This document shows, one piece after another, positions 1 to 12,186 of a DNA stretch of 64,000 nt. The stretch is from Raphanus sativus (Eukaryota > Streptophyta > Magnoliopsida > Brassicales > Brassicaceae), in NCBI RefSeq assembly GCF_000801105.2, contig NC_079512.1:28103848-28167847 (forward strand), written 5' to 3'. Each line of letters starts with the position of its first letter. Position 1 is the stretch's first letter. The translations under genes were made by a program, and so were the position numbers. A model generated the notes under the pieces. That model searched no databases and had not been told where the DNA came from. It was given only the letters and a program-made list of their open reading frames with translations.

Positions 1-1853
1 AGATGTTTGAAGTCCGAGAGTGCTTTTAGGAGACCCAAATTGAGGACCCTAGCAGTCATAAAGAAGCATTCACAAATGAAATTGTATTTAGTGGTTGACT
101 TTGCGTTTTGCACAGAACTATTACTACTTGAACTTGTAGCTTCTTTGGATTGTAACAAGCGGCTTTCATTCCCGTTTCTAGCGTCGTTTGCTTTTTCCGT
201 ATTATCCTTGTCAATCCACTCAGAAACTTCCTCGGATGATGCATGGAGAGCAGTCAAGTCACTGGTGTAGATCATTAAACAATATTATTAAGCATCGTGA
301 AGATATAGAATCCAGGGAGGAGATAGCCTTCGAATTATCTCGAGACTCATACCTTAATTTTAAACGATGACCATAGAATACATATCTCGGATCAATCTTA
401 TCCCTTTTAGTTAAATGCGGGTCCAAAAAAGGTTCACAGAGCCGGAGCATGACCGCACTGAGATTACAAAACATGCCTGAGCTAGCACAAGAGACGGGAT
501 CAACCTGTCATACAAGACATACATATTAGTTACAAAATGCCAGATTGAGCAGAAAAGACAATACAACTTCATGAAACCGAGAAGAGACAATATAACAAGA
601 CATAATAAGATCTGAAGCAAATATCCATCTTATTGAGGGATGATCACCTGCATATGACCTCTCGACGCATTTGCATTGATCACCTCAGCAAGAAACTGCA
701 GAACACACTCACGTGTATCGGTACTTTTAAGTAAAATCATCACTACATCATGCAGCCCACTGTACAAAATGTTCATAAAATTTTTGATTGTGGAGAAGGA
801 AGATAACAAATCTGCAGGACGACGTTCCGATGCTTGAGAGAAACACTGCTGCCTGACATTCACAAAAAAAAGACATTTATTAGTACCACCGTAACAGATA
901 AAATACGATCTGATGTGTATCAGGAGAATCCTTTCATTTGCACAATGTCCTAACTAAACAACCCCAAAGATTACTCACCCAACATCAGGCTGACTCTTGA
1001 AGAGAGTGTTATCCGGCAGTGCGCTAATGTGGAAGAAAGGCCCGAGAATACTCGTCAACTCCATAGCACGACCGTTCATATAAGCCCCACGTGGAACCCA
1101 CCACTCATGACTAACGAGAGACTTAGCTCCAACAGGTAAGCTAACAAGATACTTAAGCGCCCTCAACGGCGGCTGGAAGTCACCAAGCACAGACACGTTA
1201 ATAACCGTAGACCTCAAGTCCTCGTACAGCTCCTTGAGAATCACGTCCAAGTTATCAAAATCCGAGTCTCTGAAAAACTCATCCAAAAACCCCGGAGGAG
1301 ACTGAACGCCGCCGCTACTACTCCCACTCCCACCAAACATATCCAACGAGCCGGAACCAACCTCGGAGAAGATCAACGGAAGCAAAGGAGAGACGCTCCT
1401 CTTCTTCAATCCGCCGCTGGGCTTATCCTCCGAGCCCCCAAACATGTCGGGATTCGCCAGGTGGATCCTGCAGTAAGAAACGGCGAGCTTCTTCGCCTCC
1501 CTCGTCGCGATCTCCATCTCCGATCTGAGACTCTTGTCCTTCATCGACTGGATCTTCTTCGACTCGTCGCATGCGCGGCGGTAGCAGCCGACGAGGTACG
1601 GGAAAGGAGGCTCGGCGGAGGAGGAGAAGTCGCCGGAGAGACGGTCGATGAGTACTCTCTCCATCAGATCGCGGGAGAGCAGGAGGTCGTCCTTGCCTTC
1701 GCTGAGAATCTCCGCGGCTGTCATCTCCAGGTATACGACTCGAGGATCGGGAGGAGGAGCGGTGGATTCCGTTAGGGTTACGTAGAATATCTTGCGGAGG
1801 ATTATGTCCTCGATTTCCGCAGGCGATCTCTGAGGCTTGCTCGTCGTCGCCAT
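1..1853 (-). CDS. MUSE3: Ubiquitin conjugation factor E4 (UFD2/UBE4 type, MUSE3/PUB1 homologue), 5' part
   Basis: E4 factors lengthen ubiquitin chains on pre-ubiquitinated substrates; the Arabidopsis homologue MUSE3 controls NLR immune-receptor turnover. The start is the ATG at 1853 (protein begins MATTSKPQRSPAEIEDIILR). Exons by splice sites are 979-1853, 648-852, 353-504 and 1-261 (open at the window edge). Phases join cleanly: GG|G, then an in-phase junction after QV, then AG|T. About 497 residues are visible, covering the N-terminal side of the UFD2 core, with conserved stretches such as SLPVGAKSLVSHEWWVPRG and NLSAVMLRLCEPFLDPH. The C-terminal U-box that recruits E2 lies off the left edge and cannot be checked. 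No frameshift is seen in the visible part. It is divergent from the calmodulin-binding-protein gene, with about 730 bp between start codons. Family recognition is strong; the immune role is transferred from Arabidopsis. Confidence 0.93.
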
Positions 1854-2583
1854 CGGAGCCGAAACAGTTTGGTACTATCAATTGATTTTAATCGAATTAA
1901 AAGTAATTTTTAGAATTCAATTCACGAAACGAAGAGAGAAGCCATCTGCTGAGAATAGGAAGAAACTTCTGGAGAGAGTCTCTGACAAACTTCAAAGGCA
2001 CACGAAACTCGATTTGTGCAGCGCTGTATAGGTTATGTGTTACGGCGTCGTTTGTACTTGTATATATGAAACATATTTGGGCTTTGGGCCCTTCAGCCCG
2101 TCTCTTTACCACTTAAATCATAAAGATCCTAAACTTCTACAACCAAATGTTACTCACCAAAACTGTTCAATTTACCCGCGTGTTTTCAAATGACTGTTTT
2201 GTTATTCTCTCTCATCCGAAAGTTCTAACAAAAAGGATTTACTCGAAAGGAAAAAAAAAACGGATAACCCCTTTCCCAAGAAATCTGCTGAAAATGCGGG
2301 AGAATAGGAAAGAAACTGATTTCTTCTTGCCAATGGTGGGGTATGAAACAGAAACCTCTGAGAAATAATGAATGTTTTCTCTTACATCCTCAAAGCTCTC
2401 TGCAGAAGACCAAAAGGTTAGAGTTTTTCTTCTACCTTTACGTGTGGAATGTTTTATCCTTAAACGCTTATGTCTTTTCAATGTCTATTTGCATTGGTAA
2501 ATGTAGAAAATATATTTTTTTGTATATTATGATGATGATGTTGATGGTTATATGATCATTGAATCTCTCTAGCTGATTAATTA
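1854..2583. promoter_or_regulatory. Divergent intergenic region between the E4 gene and the calmodulin-binding-protein gene
   Basis: This interval holds both promoters and 5' leaders. A site II-like cluster, GGGCTTTGGGCCCTTC, lies near 2080-2094; such TGGGCC motifs are common in promoters of plant housekeeping genes. AT-rich leader sequence follows to 2583. Short ORFs here (for example 2343-2555) resemble no protein I know and are taken as chance. Exact transcription starts cannot be read. Confidence 0.45.
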
Positions 2584-3870
2584 ATGGCCGAGGAGACCGT
2601 ACGTTTGCCTGGTTCACCGGATGTAAACAGTTCATGGAAAAAGATATCTACTAGAAAACTGAGTTTCTTATACAGTGAAGAGAATATTCTTCCTAATTAC
2701 CTCAGATCTACCACTAGTTCTTCTTGTCATGACGTCTGCAAGTACGGAAGAAAACAGCATGAAGCTCAAGACAAGCCACCTACTACAGTTTCACCTCTCA
2801 AAAGGGTTAACAGAAGCTTTTCTGGAACTCTAAGCTTTGATTCACCTTTGAGGAAGAAGAAGAAGGCATTGACCAAATCAGTGTGGATGAATTCTTCTCT
2901 TGGCTATGGTGGGACAAAGAAGACGGTTTCACACTCTTTCAAAACGATTGGTGCGTCAAGGAGAAGAGAGTTAGAGATGATTGAACATAACAAGCGTGTC
3001 ACTGCTTTGAAGCTGAAGTCTGTTGCACAAACAGCAGCCACAGCTCTTCGTCGCAGTGTTACTGTGAATAGAAAGAAGAAGACTAATAGTGGATATGAAT
3101 CTCAAGAACCTAAGGAACCAGTTGTGTCTTTAAGAGCTACTATGTCTTCAAAACGGAGCTTGAATAGCAATGTTCCTCTGGTGGATGAGACGTGTGAAGA
3201 CTTGGTTGAGGAGAAAACTCTATATGTTATCAAGATGGGAGTAACAGGGAATGATACTGTTGAATCTGATGATCAGAAGAACCAAAGGTGTGTCATGGAT
3301 TCGCCTACTGATGATCCAAAGAGCCAGGGAGAAGAAGATGAGTGTATTGTGACTGAAGATGATGATGAATCTTCTCAAGAAGAGGAAGATGAGAACATGT
3401 CACACTCTAAAGATAAGAACACACCAAGGCAAGGACAAAGCAAAGCCCTATCTGTAAATGGTAAGTTAATGCGACTGAGATTCAAAAGAGGAAAGTTTAA
3501 TGATGTTATATCACAAGACAACAGTCCAAGAAAGCTCAAGTTCAAGAGAGGAAAAATATTTACCAGAGCTGACACAACCGCAAAATCAAGTGGTCGAAGA
3601 AGTTTAAAGACCAAAGCAACTAACATTAGCAATGACAAGGGACAAGAACATAAAGGGAGATCGTTAAAAGTTGTCCTAAAACACCAAGAGACACAAAATA
3701 AAAAAGATTCAAGAGTGTTGTTGTTCAACAAGGTGATCAAGAAAACAGCTAATAAGCTTGTGGAGACTCGCAAGAGTAAAGTCAAGGCTTTGGTGGGTGC
3801 TTTTGAGTCTGTCATATCTCTCCAAGAAAAAGAAAAACTCTTATCCAACAGCATAACACTCAAAATGTGA
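2584..3870 (+). CDS. Plant calmodulin-binding-domain protein, single exon
   Basis: 428 residues in one exon from ATG 2584 to TGA 3868-3870. The C-terminal part fits the plant calmodulin-binding domain (Pfam CaM_binding): basic, with repeated KLKFKRGK / RLRFKRGK blocks around residues 297-330. It ends in an amphipathic segment (ETRKSKVKALVGAFESVISL, about residues 393-412) of the kind that binds calmodulin. The middle (about 235-275) is very acidic (EDDDESSQEEEDE), and the N-terminal third is basic and Ser/Thr-rich with no recognised fold. No signal peptide or membrane helix is seen. By order and sequence this corresponds to what I remember as At5g15430. The cellular role is not established; members of the family are linked to Ca2+ signalling. 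It converges with CLPB3 across about 500 bp. Confidence 0.88.
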   Translation: MAEETVRLPGSPDVNSSWKKISTRKLSFLYSEENILPNYLRSTTSSSCHDVCKYGRKQHEAQDKPPTTVSPLKRVNRSFSGTLSFDSPLRKKKKALTKSVWMNSSLGYGGTKKTVSHSFKTIGASRRRELEMIEHNKRVTALKLKSVAQTAATALRRSVTVNRKKKTNSGYESQEPKEPVVSLRATMSSKRSLNSNVPLVDETCEDLVEEKTLYVIKMGVTGNDTVESDDQKNQRCVMDSPTDDPKSQGEEDECIVTEDDDESSQEEEDENMSHSKDKNTPRQGQSKALSVNGKLMRLRFKRGKFNDVISQDNSPRKLKFKRGKIFTRADTTAKSSGRRSLKTKATNISNDKGQEHKGRSLKVVLKHQETQNKKDSRVLLFNKVIKKTANKLVETRKSKVKALVGAFESVISLQEKEKLLSNSITLKM

Positions 3871-4369
3871 TTATCCTCAGTCCAATCTCTAATTACTATA
3901 TAATCTGTTTCTCTTTCCCACTGGTGTATGTTTGTGTATGCATATGTAAACACATCTAAAAGTATAAGAGTGTAATGACTCCCATGATAATCTATAGTAT
4001 GTTGTGAGTGTTTTCATGTTTAAGCGTATGTATACAACTTGCATCTTTCTCTAATTTAATCAGATTTTTCACAAATCTTGTGACAGCTTACACAAAAGAG
4101 GATAGAACAGTGTTAAGAATAAAGCATCTGTAACATTGGTGTGTCAAAAGCGTTTGTAAATTTAGCAATTTGTGTAATTCTGCCAAGTGTACTGCATCTT
4201 TAGAGATTCAATCATAATATACACATATCAACTCGATTTGAGACATCAGCACTTTATATAACTCACATTGGGATAAATGTTTTAACATCGTGTTCTCACT
4301 GGAAGTTCTGTACTAAAAAAAGTAAGGCACTTGTTGGGCTCCCCAAAGGTGGTCAGTTTCTCAACTGAC
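3871..4369. other. Convergent 3' intergenic region
   Basis: This interval separates the stop codons of the calmodulin-binding-protein gene (+) and CLPB3 (-). It is AT-rich 3'UTR and polyadenylation sequence with no conserved ORF and no repeat that I recognise. Confidence 0.5.
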
Positions 4370-7300
4370 CTATTTTGAGAAAGCTTCTTCTTCTTTTCCA
4401 GCATCTGCTGTTTCCGACTCAATCTTCTTGAAAATGAGCTTCTGCTGAGGTAACTGACCATTAGAGAACGCAGTAACCTCCGTATCAATCAAAATGCCAT
4501 CTTCTTCCTTGAAATCTCCTCTCAAGATACCTTTAGCAAGCTCGTTCTCGATGTTCTGCTGTATCACACGCTTCACAGGTCTAGCTCCATAGTTAGGATC
4601 GTACCCGAGGCTTCCAAGAAGATCCACCGCCGCATCAGTGATCTCTATCTTCATTTTCCTATCTGCAATCCGCTTCTGCACACGAGCAAGCTGCAACAAA
4701 AAAAAGTGTTTATTAACAAACAAATACTGTTGCAATAATTGCGGTTTCTATTACTACAAAAAAGCGTACGTACCTGTAACCGGACAATGCTGTTGATCTG
4801 GTCACGGTCAAGAGGCTGGAAAACTATATACTCATCAACCCTATTCATAAACTCAGGACGAAAGATCGATCTGGCAGCATCCATCACTCTCTGTTTAATC
4901 GTTTCATAACCGAGCTCCTTCCCATCATCACCACCATCACTACTGTTCAAGATATACTGCGAGCCAACGTTCGAGGTCATGATAATAACCGTATTGGTGA
5001 AACTCACCGTACGCCCCTGAGAGTCAGTAACCCTCCCATCGTCCAAGATCTGTAGAAACACGTTGAACACATCTCCGTGAGCCTTCTCGATCTCGTCAAA
5101 CAGGATCACCGAGTAAGGCCTCCTCCTGACCGTCTCGGTAAGCTGCCCTCCTTCCTCGTAACCGACGTATCCGGGCGGGGCTCCGATGAGTCTCGACACG
5201 GCGTGTTTCTCCATGTACTCGCTCATGTCGATCCTCACCAGAGCTTCCTCCGTGTTGAAGAGGTAAGAAGCTAAGGCCTTGGCCAGCTCGGTTTTGCCGA
5301 CACCCGTCGGTCCCATGAACATGAAGCTGGCTATCGGACGGCCTGGATCGGACAGACCGGCTCTCGACCGTTGGATCGCTTCGGCTACTGCAGTCACAGC
5401 TGGATTCTGACCGACCACGCGTCTGTGCAGCTCCTCTTCCAAGTGGAGAAGCTTATCTCTCTCTGACTGCTGGAGCTTGGACACGGGGATGCCTGTCCAT
5501 TTACTCACTATCTCAGCTATGTCGCTGCCTAACACCTCTTCTCTGAACATCGACTTCCCGGAGCTCAAGTACTCGTCGAGCTCTTTCTCAGCTTCGTTTA
5601 GTTGTCTCTGCAGCGAGTTCAGGCTCCCGTATTTGAGCTCTGCAGCGCGGTTTAGGTCGTACTCCCGCTCCGCCTGCTGGATCTCGAGGTTCACTCTGTC
5701 GATCTCCTCTTTGATGGACTGGAGACGGGACATGACGGACCGTTCGTGCTCCCACTGTTCTGTTAACTCGGCTTGCTTCTCCTTTAGTGATAACAACTCT
5801 GTCTCGATCCGGCTCAGCCTTTCTCTGGAGGCTTTGTCTGTGTCGTTGGTTAGGGATAGCCTCTCCATCTCGAGCTTTATCACCGCGCGGTCGAGCTCGT
5901 CGAGAGCTGTGGGTTTTGAAGTGATCTCCATCTTCAGTTTTGCCGCTGCTTCATCAACCAAGTCGATTGCTGGAAGAAAAAAAAACAATCAAACCAAGTC
6001 AGTTAACGACACTTATTCCAGTCCATCAAAGAGGATAAGTGACAAAGTATCAACCTTTATCAGGTAAAAAGCGGCCACTGATGTAACGGTCAGAGAGGAT
6101 AGCAGCTTCAACTAGAGCACTGTCGGAGATGCGAACTCCGTGATGAAGTTCGTACCTCTCTCGCAAACCACGGAGGATCGAAACCGTGTCCTCGACGGTA
6201 GGTTGATCGACGTAAACCTGTTGAAACCTACGTTCCAAGGCTGGATCTTTCTCTATGTACTTTCTGTATTCGTCAAGCGTTGTAGCACCGATGCATCTTA
6301 GCTCGCCACGACCAAGCATTGGCTTTAGTAGATTACCAGCATCCATCGCCCCATTAGTTGCACCTGAGAGAATGAGAGAAAAATAAACAAAACTGAGTAC
6401 CATTGCAAGAAAGAAGTAGGAAACAGTTCAGAATATTGCATTACCTGCACCGACAACAGTGTGGATCTCATCGATGAACAAAATGATTTGGCCTTCCGAG
6501 TCTGTGACTTCCTTAAGTACAGCCTTTAGTCTATCTTCGAATTCTCCTCTATACTTTGCTCCAGCAATAAGTGCACCCATATCTAGAGATATCAACTGAA
6601 AAAAAAGAAACCAAAGGACTATTGAGACACCTGTTGTTGTTTCCATATTGTAAGTTAAAAAAGTTTGAATACCTTTCTGTTCATCAGCGCTTGAGGTACA
6701 TCTCCTTGCACAATCCTCTGAGCAAGTCTGTTTCAAAATAAAATAATGGAATTGGCATTACATTACATAGAAGTTTCTGAAGTTTTATTTGTTTTGATGA
6801 TGACAGTTTTATTACCCTTCTGAAATTGCGGTTTTACCAACACCAGGTTCACCAATCAACACAGGGTTGTTCTTTGTTCTCCTTGAGAGAATCTGAATGC
6901 ATCTACGGATCTCATCATCCCTTCCAATCACAGGGTCAAGCTTTCCTTCTCTCGCCATTGCTGTCAAATCTTTTCCATACTTCTCCAACGCCTCATACTT
7001 ACCTTCCGGATCTGTTATAACATAATAAAACATTAATTAAAGTCTCTTATAACCAACCATCAAACACCATTGCTAGTAGTGTGATTCACACCAACCTTGG
7101 TCAATGACTGATTGTTTCCCTCTGATGGACTCAATAGCAGTTTTCAAGCTCTTCTCAGATATCTGAAAATCCTTAAACAGCTGTTTACCAAACCGCTTGT
7201 CTTGAGCAAAAGCAAGAACCAAATGCTCCACCGAGACATAAGAGTCTCCCAAGTCTTTCTTATACTTTCTTGCTCTCTCAAACAGACCTTCCAAATCACG

Positions 7301-7919
7301 CCCCAACATCGAACCAGCAGATTCTCCATACACCTGCAACTCACTCTCATTAACCTCACCCAAATTTAAAAAAGAAAAAATAACATTTTTTAATTATTAT
7401 TATTACCTTTGGTTGGCGTTGAATGAACTTCTCTGTAGCTTCTAGAACCTTAGTGTTATCCACACCGATTTTAGAGAAGATCCTTCGAGCTAAACCGTTC
7501 TTCTGCTCCAAAAGAGCTTTCATTAAATGCTCTGTCTCCACAATCTGCTGCTTGTTCTCTTTAGCCACATCTGGTGAAGAAACTATCGATTGCCACGCCA
7601 TCTCTGTGAACTCTTGCTGTGTAAGCTGTAACAACATCCAAAGTGTTCGGTAACAGTTCAAAGTACAATTAAAAAAACTCAAAAAGTTTAAGACTTTTAC
7701 CCTTCCGTTGGAAGAAGCTTCGCACCGGACGACGAACGGCCGATGCTCGAGCCTCCTCCGCGTGAGCCTCGCGCTCTGCTTTAGCTTCAGTGATTTGAAG
7801 GAACTGGGCTTCGCCGGAAAAGCCACGGAAGGTTGGAGATGGTAGAAAGGAGAAACCTTTCGGGTCTCAGATCCAACGCCGACCACGCTACTAAACGCCG
7901 CCGTGGCAGTCGTCGCCAT
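4370..7919 (-). CDS. CLPB3: Chloroplast ClpB/Hsp100 disaggregase CLPB3
   Basis: AAA+ disaggregase that rescues aggregated proteins in plastids together with Hsp70; Arabidopsis clpb3 (apg6) mutants are pale. Nine exons: 7701-7919, 7407-7625, 7096-7333, 6816-7011, 6673-6727, 6445-6595, 6055-6363, 4774-5969, 4370-4690. They sum to 2904 nt, giving 967 residues without a frame error. The first ~65 residues are Ser/Thr/basic-rich like a plastid transit peptide ([18 protein letters not shown]...), then a VRCEAS-type processing region. A Clp N-domain follows (exons 2-3). NBD1 Walker A GEPGVGKT is near residues 278-285, with Walker [11 protein letters not shown] ClpB-specific coiled-coil middle domain covers about 470-600, and NBD2 Walker A GPTGVGKT is near 682-689, with pore loop GYVGYE. 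All catalytic motifs are intact. The bacterial look reflects cyanobacterial ancestry, not recent transfer. Confidence 0.96.
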
Positions 7920-9995
7920 TTGCTCGGTGAAAATTAGAAAAACGGCAAACTATTCACAAAGGAGGATGTAATACAACAGGCAGTTTAGCACGAGTTCGCC
8001 AAAACGGCGAGGTGTTTACTTAAGAATTCAGCAAAGAGAAACGCTTTTTGCTTTTTTTTTTGCGTCTTCGCGTAGTTTAGCGATAAGCTGGAGAAGTCCG
8101 AGGAAGGAGGTGATGATATTGAGAAGGGTGGAAGGTGCTAAACGACGCCGGAGGCTTCGTGAACCCTCGGGATGAGGTGCTCAACTACGCACGTAGACCT
8201 GCTTCTGACACGTGTTTTCCTCACGGGGAGATATATGGTTTTTTTTTCGATGTGGAAATAATATCAAGTTGGGCTCAAGATCTCGGCCCAAGATAAACAA
8301 TGTAAAGCACTTGCAGTTAAGGAGCGTGGCTTGTACGCACTAATAGAAATGTACTTAAGCCACTTTCAAGTTGGGTTTCTCATGAATAAGTAAGTAGCTC
8401 ATGGAGAGCGCCAGAACTATATTTTCTTTTAGTATAATTTTTTAAAAATATTTTTTCGTTGCTCATGAAAAAGAAGAATGAGGTTATGCTCTGCTAAAAG
8501 AAAAGAATATTCCAACAAGATGATTTGTACGTTCACTTATTCTGCAGTAGATTTCTTAATAACTCACTCTGGTCTACAGGTTTGAAACGTGAACGAATCA
8601 GAATTACATTTGAAACCAAACCTCAAGCTATCAAAAAGCCCATCTTGTCACACACACACAAAAAACTACAGGAAGAGTGAAAGAAAAAAGATACATTTCT
8701 ATCTTGTATAACTTTCACAGATTACATTGCAAATCACAGCTTCACATGATTATGAAGCTAAGAAAAAATATACATTTCTAAAAGAGAAAAAAGTCTTATG
8801 ATCCTGTTCGAACCCAAATGACATAATAAGAAGCATTGAGCAAATGCAACAACTGTATGACTATTCTTCAATTATCAACAACTGGTCTTTCTGGTCATGA
8901 TGACCCCTTAACAACCAAAAATATAAATCCAATCTTTCTCATTCTTATGAAAGATTCAAGAACTGGATTCTCCAACCAGAAGAATTTCAAAAAGGGTACC
9001 TTCTATTTTTACAGAAAGAATGAATCTTCATCTCTCTTTCTCTTTCTCTCATGTAGCAGCTTCCCCTTTCACTGCAACAAGTTACTTATGTGGGCAAACT
9101 AATACTTCTGAATCTTTAGAGTGAGTCAAAAATTCTGCAGTGCTTGTGCTTTTATCTCCTTTTTCTACTTCCTAATATCTTCCCCTCTGTCTTCTACACA
9201 CCGGCAGTACCTTCAATATCCTTTTTCCACTTCCTAATAGCTTCCCCTTTCACTGCAACAAGTTACTTACGTTGGTCTTGTTCTGATATCCTAATCCTAG
9301 CATATGCCATGACGAGTCTATAATGTGAACATGACCCTTAAACGCGATTAGCTGATAGTCATAAATGATGCTAATTAGACATTTACTCCAACTTCCTAAC
9401 TTCTTAATTGGTTCATTAACTTTAACGTTACATCAAAATATTAGACGCTAATCTTTATTTTATTTATTCCTAGTTTAATTGGCGCCGTCCACATGAACCC
9501 ATCGTCCTTTTCTCTCAAATTAATTAAAAGATGTCGTACAATTCTCTTTATCATTTTCGTTTAGCATTTTAGTACCAAAAAAGTAGTTTATTTAATTCTC
9601 TTCATCTGTATGTTCAAAAGTTTTATTGTTGAATACCATAGGTATAGACCGACACATTTAATATTGACTTTTCAAACCAACAAAAAAATTGACTCGAACC
9701 GTAATCAAACCAATTTCTTCTTCTTTCCATTACTTTTCCATAAGCAGACTGCAAACAGAGCCAAAAGTCTCAAACTTGACCTTCAGGTTATGTATAACTT
9801 CAATTTAGAAACTCAAGATAATCCTCCAGAAACTAACAAAAACAACAAATTTTTCAGGAAAATTGCTCAAGTTCAAGTAAATAGTTTTTTTTTTTTTTAC
9901 TTTTTTTCTTATTAAAAGAAAAAAACAGAACAAAAAGTCAAATTGGTAAAGTTCAAGTAAATTGCCCCCACACTCTCATCGTGCTCTGTTTTCCA
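7920..9995. other. Intergenic region upstream of CLPB3
   Basis: It contains the CLPB3 5' leader and promoter next to 7920, then about 1.7 kb of AT-rich DNA with no gene I can support. Small open frames at 8836-9102 and 9610-9915 have no recognisable similarity and lack coding character. A short local duplication is annotated separately at 9059-9269. From memory of the Arabidopsis order, other genes (for example a MUB-type ubiquitin-fold gene and a GAUT) sit near here, but I see no trace of them. Confidence 0.4.
9059..9269. repeat. Short local direct duplication
   Basis: A 31-bp stretch beginning AGCTTCCCCTTTCACTGCAA occurs identically at 9059-9089 and 9239-9269. A second pair (CTTTTTCTACTTCCTAATA-like) occurs at about 9158-9177 and 9220-9239. 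This looks like slippage or local tandem duplication in non-coding DNA. Confidence 0.7.
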
Positions 9996-10076
9996 GTGCT
10001 GTTTCTTGCAGTCAGAGTTTTTGTGGCCACATAAAGTACGAACCGTACTGAACTTCCTTGAGCAGGTGCTATTACA
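9996..10076 (-). pseudogene. Decayed C2H2 (EPF-type) zinc-finger remnant
   Basis: Within an open frame (10256-9912, -) residues 61-87 read like a plant single C2H2 finger: Cys, then CSRKFSTVRTLCGHKNSDC. The plant signature QALGGH has become RTLCGH. The first cysteine pair is spaced C-x3-C instead of C-x2-C, and the final histidine position is Cys. The frame's flanks are low-complexity and look like AT-rich read-through. Arabidopsis has, from memory, a C2H2 gene (At5g15480) next to UGD3 at this place, so this is probably its leftover. It could also be a much diverged live gene, but the finger would not coordinate zinc normally. Confidence 0.5.
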
Positions 10077-10256
10077 ACTGTGCCTCTTTTGCTCTTTCAT
10101 AGTATATTCATCCTCTGTTGGAACTCTGTTTTTTTCTTTTTTAACAGAATTATAAGGCTGACCTTTTTTGATAAGACGAGAATAGACCTTGTTAGTTGTT
10201 ATACAACCTGCATTGATGCTCAACATTTCTATTTTCAGATTCAGCATCTGAATCAC

Positions 10257-10740
10257 AATACTCCATAGTCTCCTACTAATTCACACTTGTGTCCCAAGAA
10301 ACTCGCTGGTTCTTCATCACTACTAATCTCTTCTTTCTCACAAGTATCTGCTCATTCCTTAAAACCCTAGATTCAAATTGTAGGTCACAAGTTTTCTAGG
10401 CAAGAAACAAGAGAGAAGAAGGGAGAGGCTCACTCATAACAAGCAGTTATGCACTGAGCCAACGAGCAAGAAGTAATCAATTGCCAATAAAACTTTATAT
10501 CACGGAAATAACACTTGAAAAGCTTACAATATTTGATATAATCCAAAAGGTACATAGTTACCTAAAAAGAAACAAACAAACCTAAACATCTTTTTTTGGA
10601 CTTTCATACTAAAAAAAACAAAAACGACAATTATTGATCCAAAACATAGTAAAAAGGACAAAGTATATGATGATAATTCGGGGAAAACATGAAATCAAAA
10701 TGCTAAAAAGAAGAAGGTTTGTTTGCTTGTTTGGTTTTTT
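10257..10740. other. 3' flank of UGD / intergenic
   Basis: AT-rich DNA between the zinc-finger remnant and the UGD stop codon. It includes the UGD 3'UTR next to 10741. A purine-rich patch at 10400-10430 shows no coding similarity that I can see. Confidence 0.4.
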
Positions 10741-12186
10741 TTAGGCAAGAGCAGGCATGTCCTTGAGCCACTGGTCCAACGGCTTACCAATAGAGTAAAC
10801 AATAAACCCAATCTTCCTCAGCTTCTCAGCATCCACCACGTTCCTCCCATCAAAAACAAACGCCGGTTTCTGCATGTTCTCAAAGATCTTCTCGTAGTCC
10901 AGTTTCTTGAACTCTTCCCACTCGGTCAAAATGCAGATACCGTGCGCGTCTTTGGTCGCGGCGTACGCGTCCCAAGCCACCGAGACTTGCTTCACGGTGG
11001 TGTTGGGGCTCATCGGCTGGAGGTGAAGCGGGTGGTCCCAGTCGAATTTGTTCATGGTCAAGTCTCTCTGGATCTGCTCTTCCGTGACCTGCGGGTCGTA
11101 GATGCTGATGCGAGCCTTGTCCCCTATCAGACCCTTGCAGACATCGATGGCCGGGGTCTCCCTCGTGTCCCCCGTGTCTTTCTTGAAGGCGAAACCGAGG
11201 ACCGCGATCTTTTTGTTGGAGACCGTGTTGAACATGGAGGAGACGATGCGGTTGACGAATCTTGTTTTCTGGTAGTCGTTGATCTTGATCACTTGTTTCC
11301 AGTACTCCGCGACTTCGGGCAAGCCGTTGCACTCGCAGATGTACACCAAGTTGAGAATATCCTTCTGGAAACATGACCCTCCGAAGCCTACGCTCGAGTT
11401 CAAGAACTTGGGACCGATACGAGAGTCTTTACCCACGGCGTAAGAGACCTCTGTTACATTGGCCCCCGTCGCTTCGCATAGAGCGGACATCGCGTTAACC
11501 GACGAGATCCTCTGAGCCAAGAAGGCGTTAGCCGCGAGCTTGGAGAGCTCGGCCGACCAGAGATTGGTGGTGAGGATCCTCTCCTCGGGGACCCACTGGG
11601 AGTAAACGTCTTTCAAGGCTTTGACAGCTGCGAACCCTTCGGGAGTCTCGCGACCACCGATGAGGACACGGTCCGGTTTGAAGAGGTCCTCGATGGCTGT
11701 TCCTTCGGCGAGGAACTCAGGGTTGGAGAGGATCTGGAACTTGATCCCTTTGCTGTTGTGCGTGAGGATCTTCTCGATGGCCTCCGCGGTTTTAACGGGG
11801 ACTGTGGATTTCTCCACGACGATCTTGTCTGACACCGAGACGTCGGCGATCATGCGAGCAGCGCTCTCCCAGTAAGTCAAGTCCGCGGCTTTGCCAGCTC
11901 CGAGACCGCGTGTCTTGGTGGGGGTGTTGACGGAGACGAAGACGATGTCGGCTTCTCTGACGTGTTTCTCGACGTCGGTGCTGAAGAAAAGGTTCTTTCC
12001 GCGGCACTGTTTGACGACGTCGTCGAGGCCGGGCTCGTAGATGGGGAGCTGGTCGCTGTTCCAGGCGGTGATCCTCGGGACGGAGATGTCGACGACGGCT
12101 ACTTCGACGGATGGGCATTTTAGTGCAATGACGGCCATGGTTGGACCGCCGACGTATCCAGCTCCAATGCAGCAAATCTTCACCAT
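10741..12186 (-). CDS. UGD3: UDP-glucose 6-dehydrogenase
   Basis: Oxidises UDP-glucose to UDP-glucuronate with two NAD+, the entry step to UDP-GlcA, xylose, arabinose and galacturonate for cell-wall hemicellulose and pectin; cytosolic. Uninterrupted coding exon from ATG 12186 to TAA 10741-10743, 481 residues, the usual plant length. The same frame is open further upstream, but the ATG giving [15 protein letters not shown] is the family start. The Rossmann motif GAGYVGGP is at residues 8-15 and the catalytic cysteine in GGSCFQKD is C272. Adenine-rich leader lies directly before the start. The GC content of the coding part is clearly higher than its surroundings. Position and sequence fit Arabidopsis UGD3; assigning the exact paralogue among four is less certain than the enzyme itself. 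Confidence 0.95.
   Translation of the reverse strand: MVKICCIGAGYVGGPTMAVIALKCPSVEVAVVDISVPRITAWNSDQLPIYEPGLDDVVKQCRGKNLFFSTDVEKHVREADIVFVSVNTPTKTRGLGAGKAADLTYWESAARMIADVSVSDKIVVEKSTVPVKTAEAIEKILTHNSKGIKFQILSNPEFLAEGTAIEDLFKPDRVLIGGRETPEGFAAVKALKDVYSQWVPEERILTTNLWSAELSKLAANAFLAQRISSVNAMSALCEATGANVTEVSYAVGKDSRIGPKFLNSSVGFGGSCFQKDILNLVYICECNGLPEVAEYWKQVIKINDYQKTRFVNRIVSSMFNTVSNKKIAVLGFAFKKDTGDTRETPAIDVCKGLIGDKARISIYDPQVTEEQIQRDLTMNKFDWDHPLHLQPMSPNTTVKQVSVAWDAYAATKDAHGICILTEWEEFKKLDYEKIFENMQKPAFVFDGRNVVDAEKLRKIGFIVYSIGKPLDQWLKDMPALA

Noticed and set aside
3375..3953. 192-residue minus-strand ORF opposite the calmodulin-binding gene
   Set aside because: Antisense of a Lys/Glu-rich coding region, which always yields Leu/Phe/Ser-rich frames; no independent signal.
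5477..6067. 196-residue plus-strand ORF opposite CLPB3
   Set aside because: Antisense shadow; Ser-rich composition results from the CLPB3 coiled-coil codons.
4370..7919. Bacterial contamination or horizontal transfer suggested by the ClpB sequence
   Set aside because: The gene has plant introns and a transit peptide; the bacterial similarity is inherited from the plastid ancestor.
8836..9915. Small ORFs upstream of CLPB3
   Set aside because: Low-complexity or Phe-rich, no start context, no family similarity.
10723..11376. 217-residue plus-strand ORF opposite UGD
   Set aside because: Antisense shadow of the GC-rich UGD coding exon; no family similarity and UGD is complete on the other strand.
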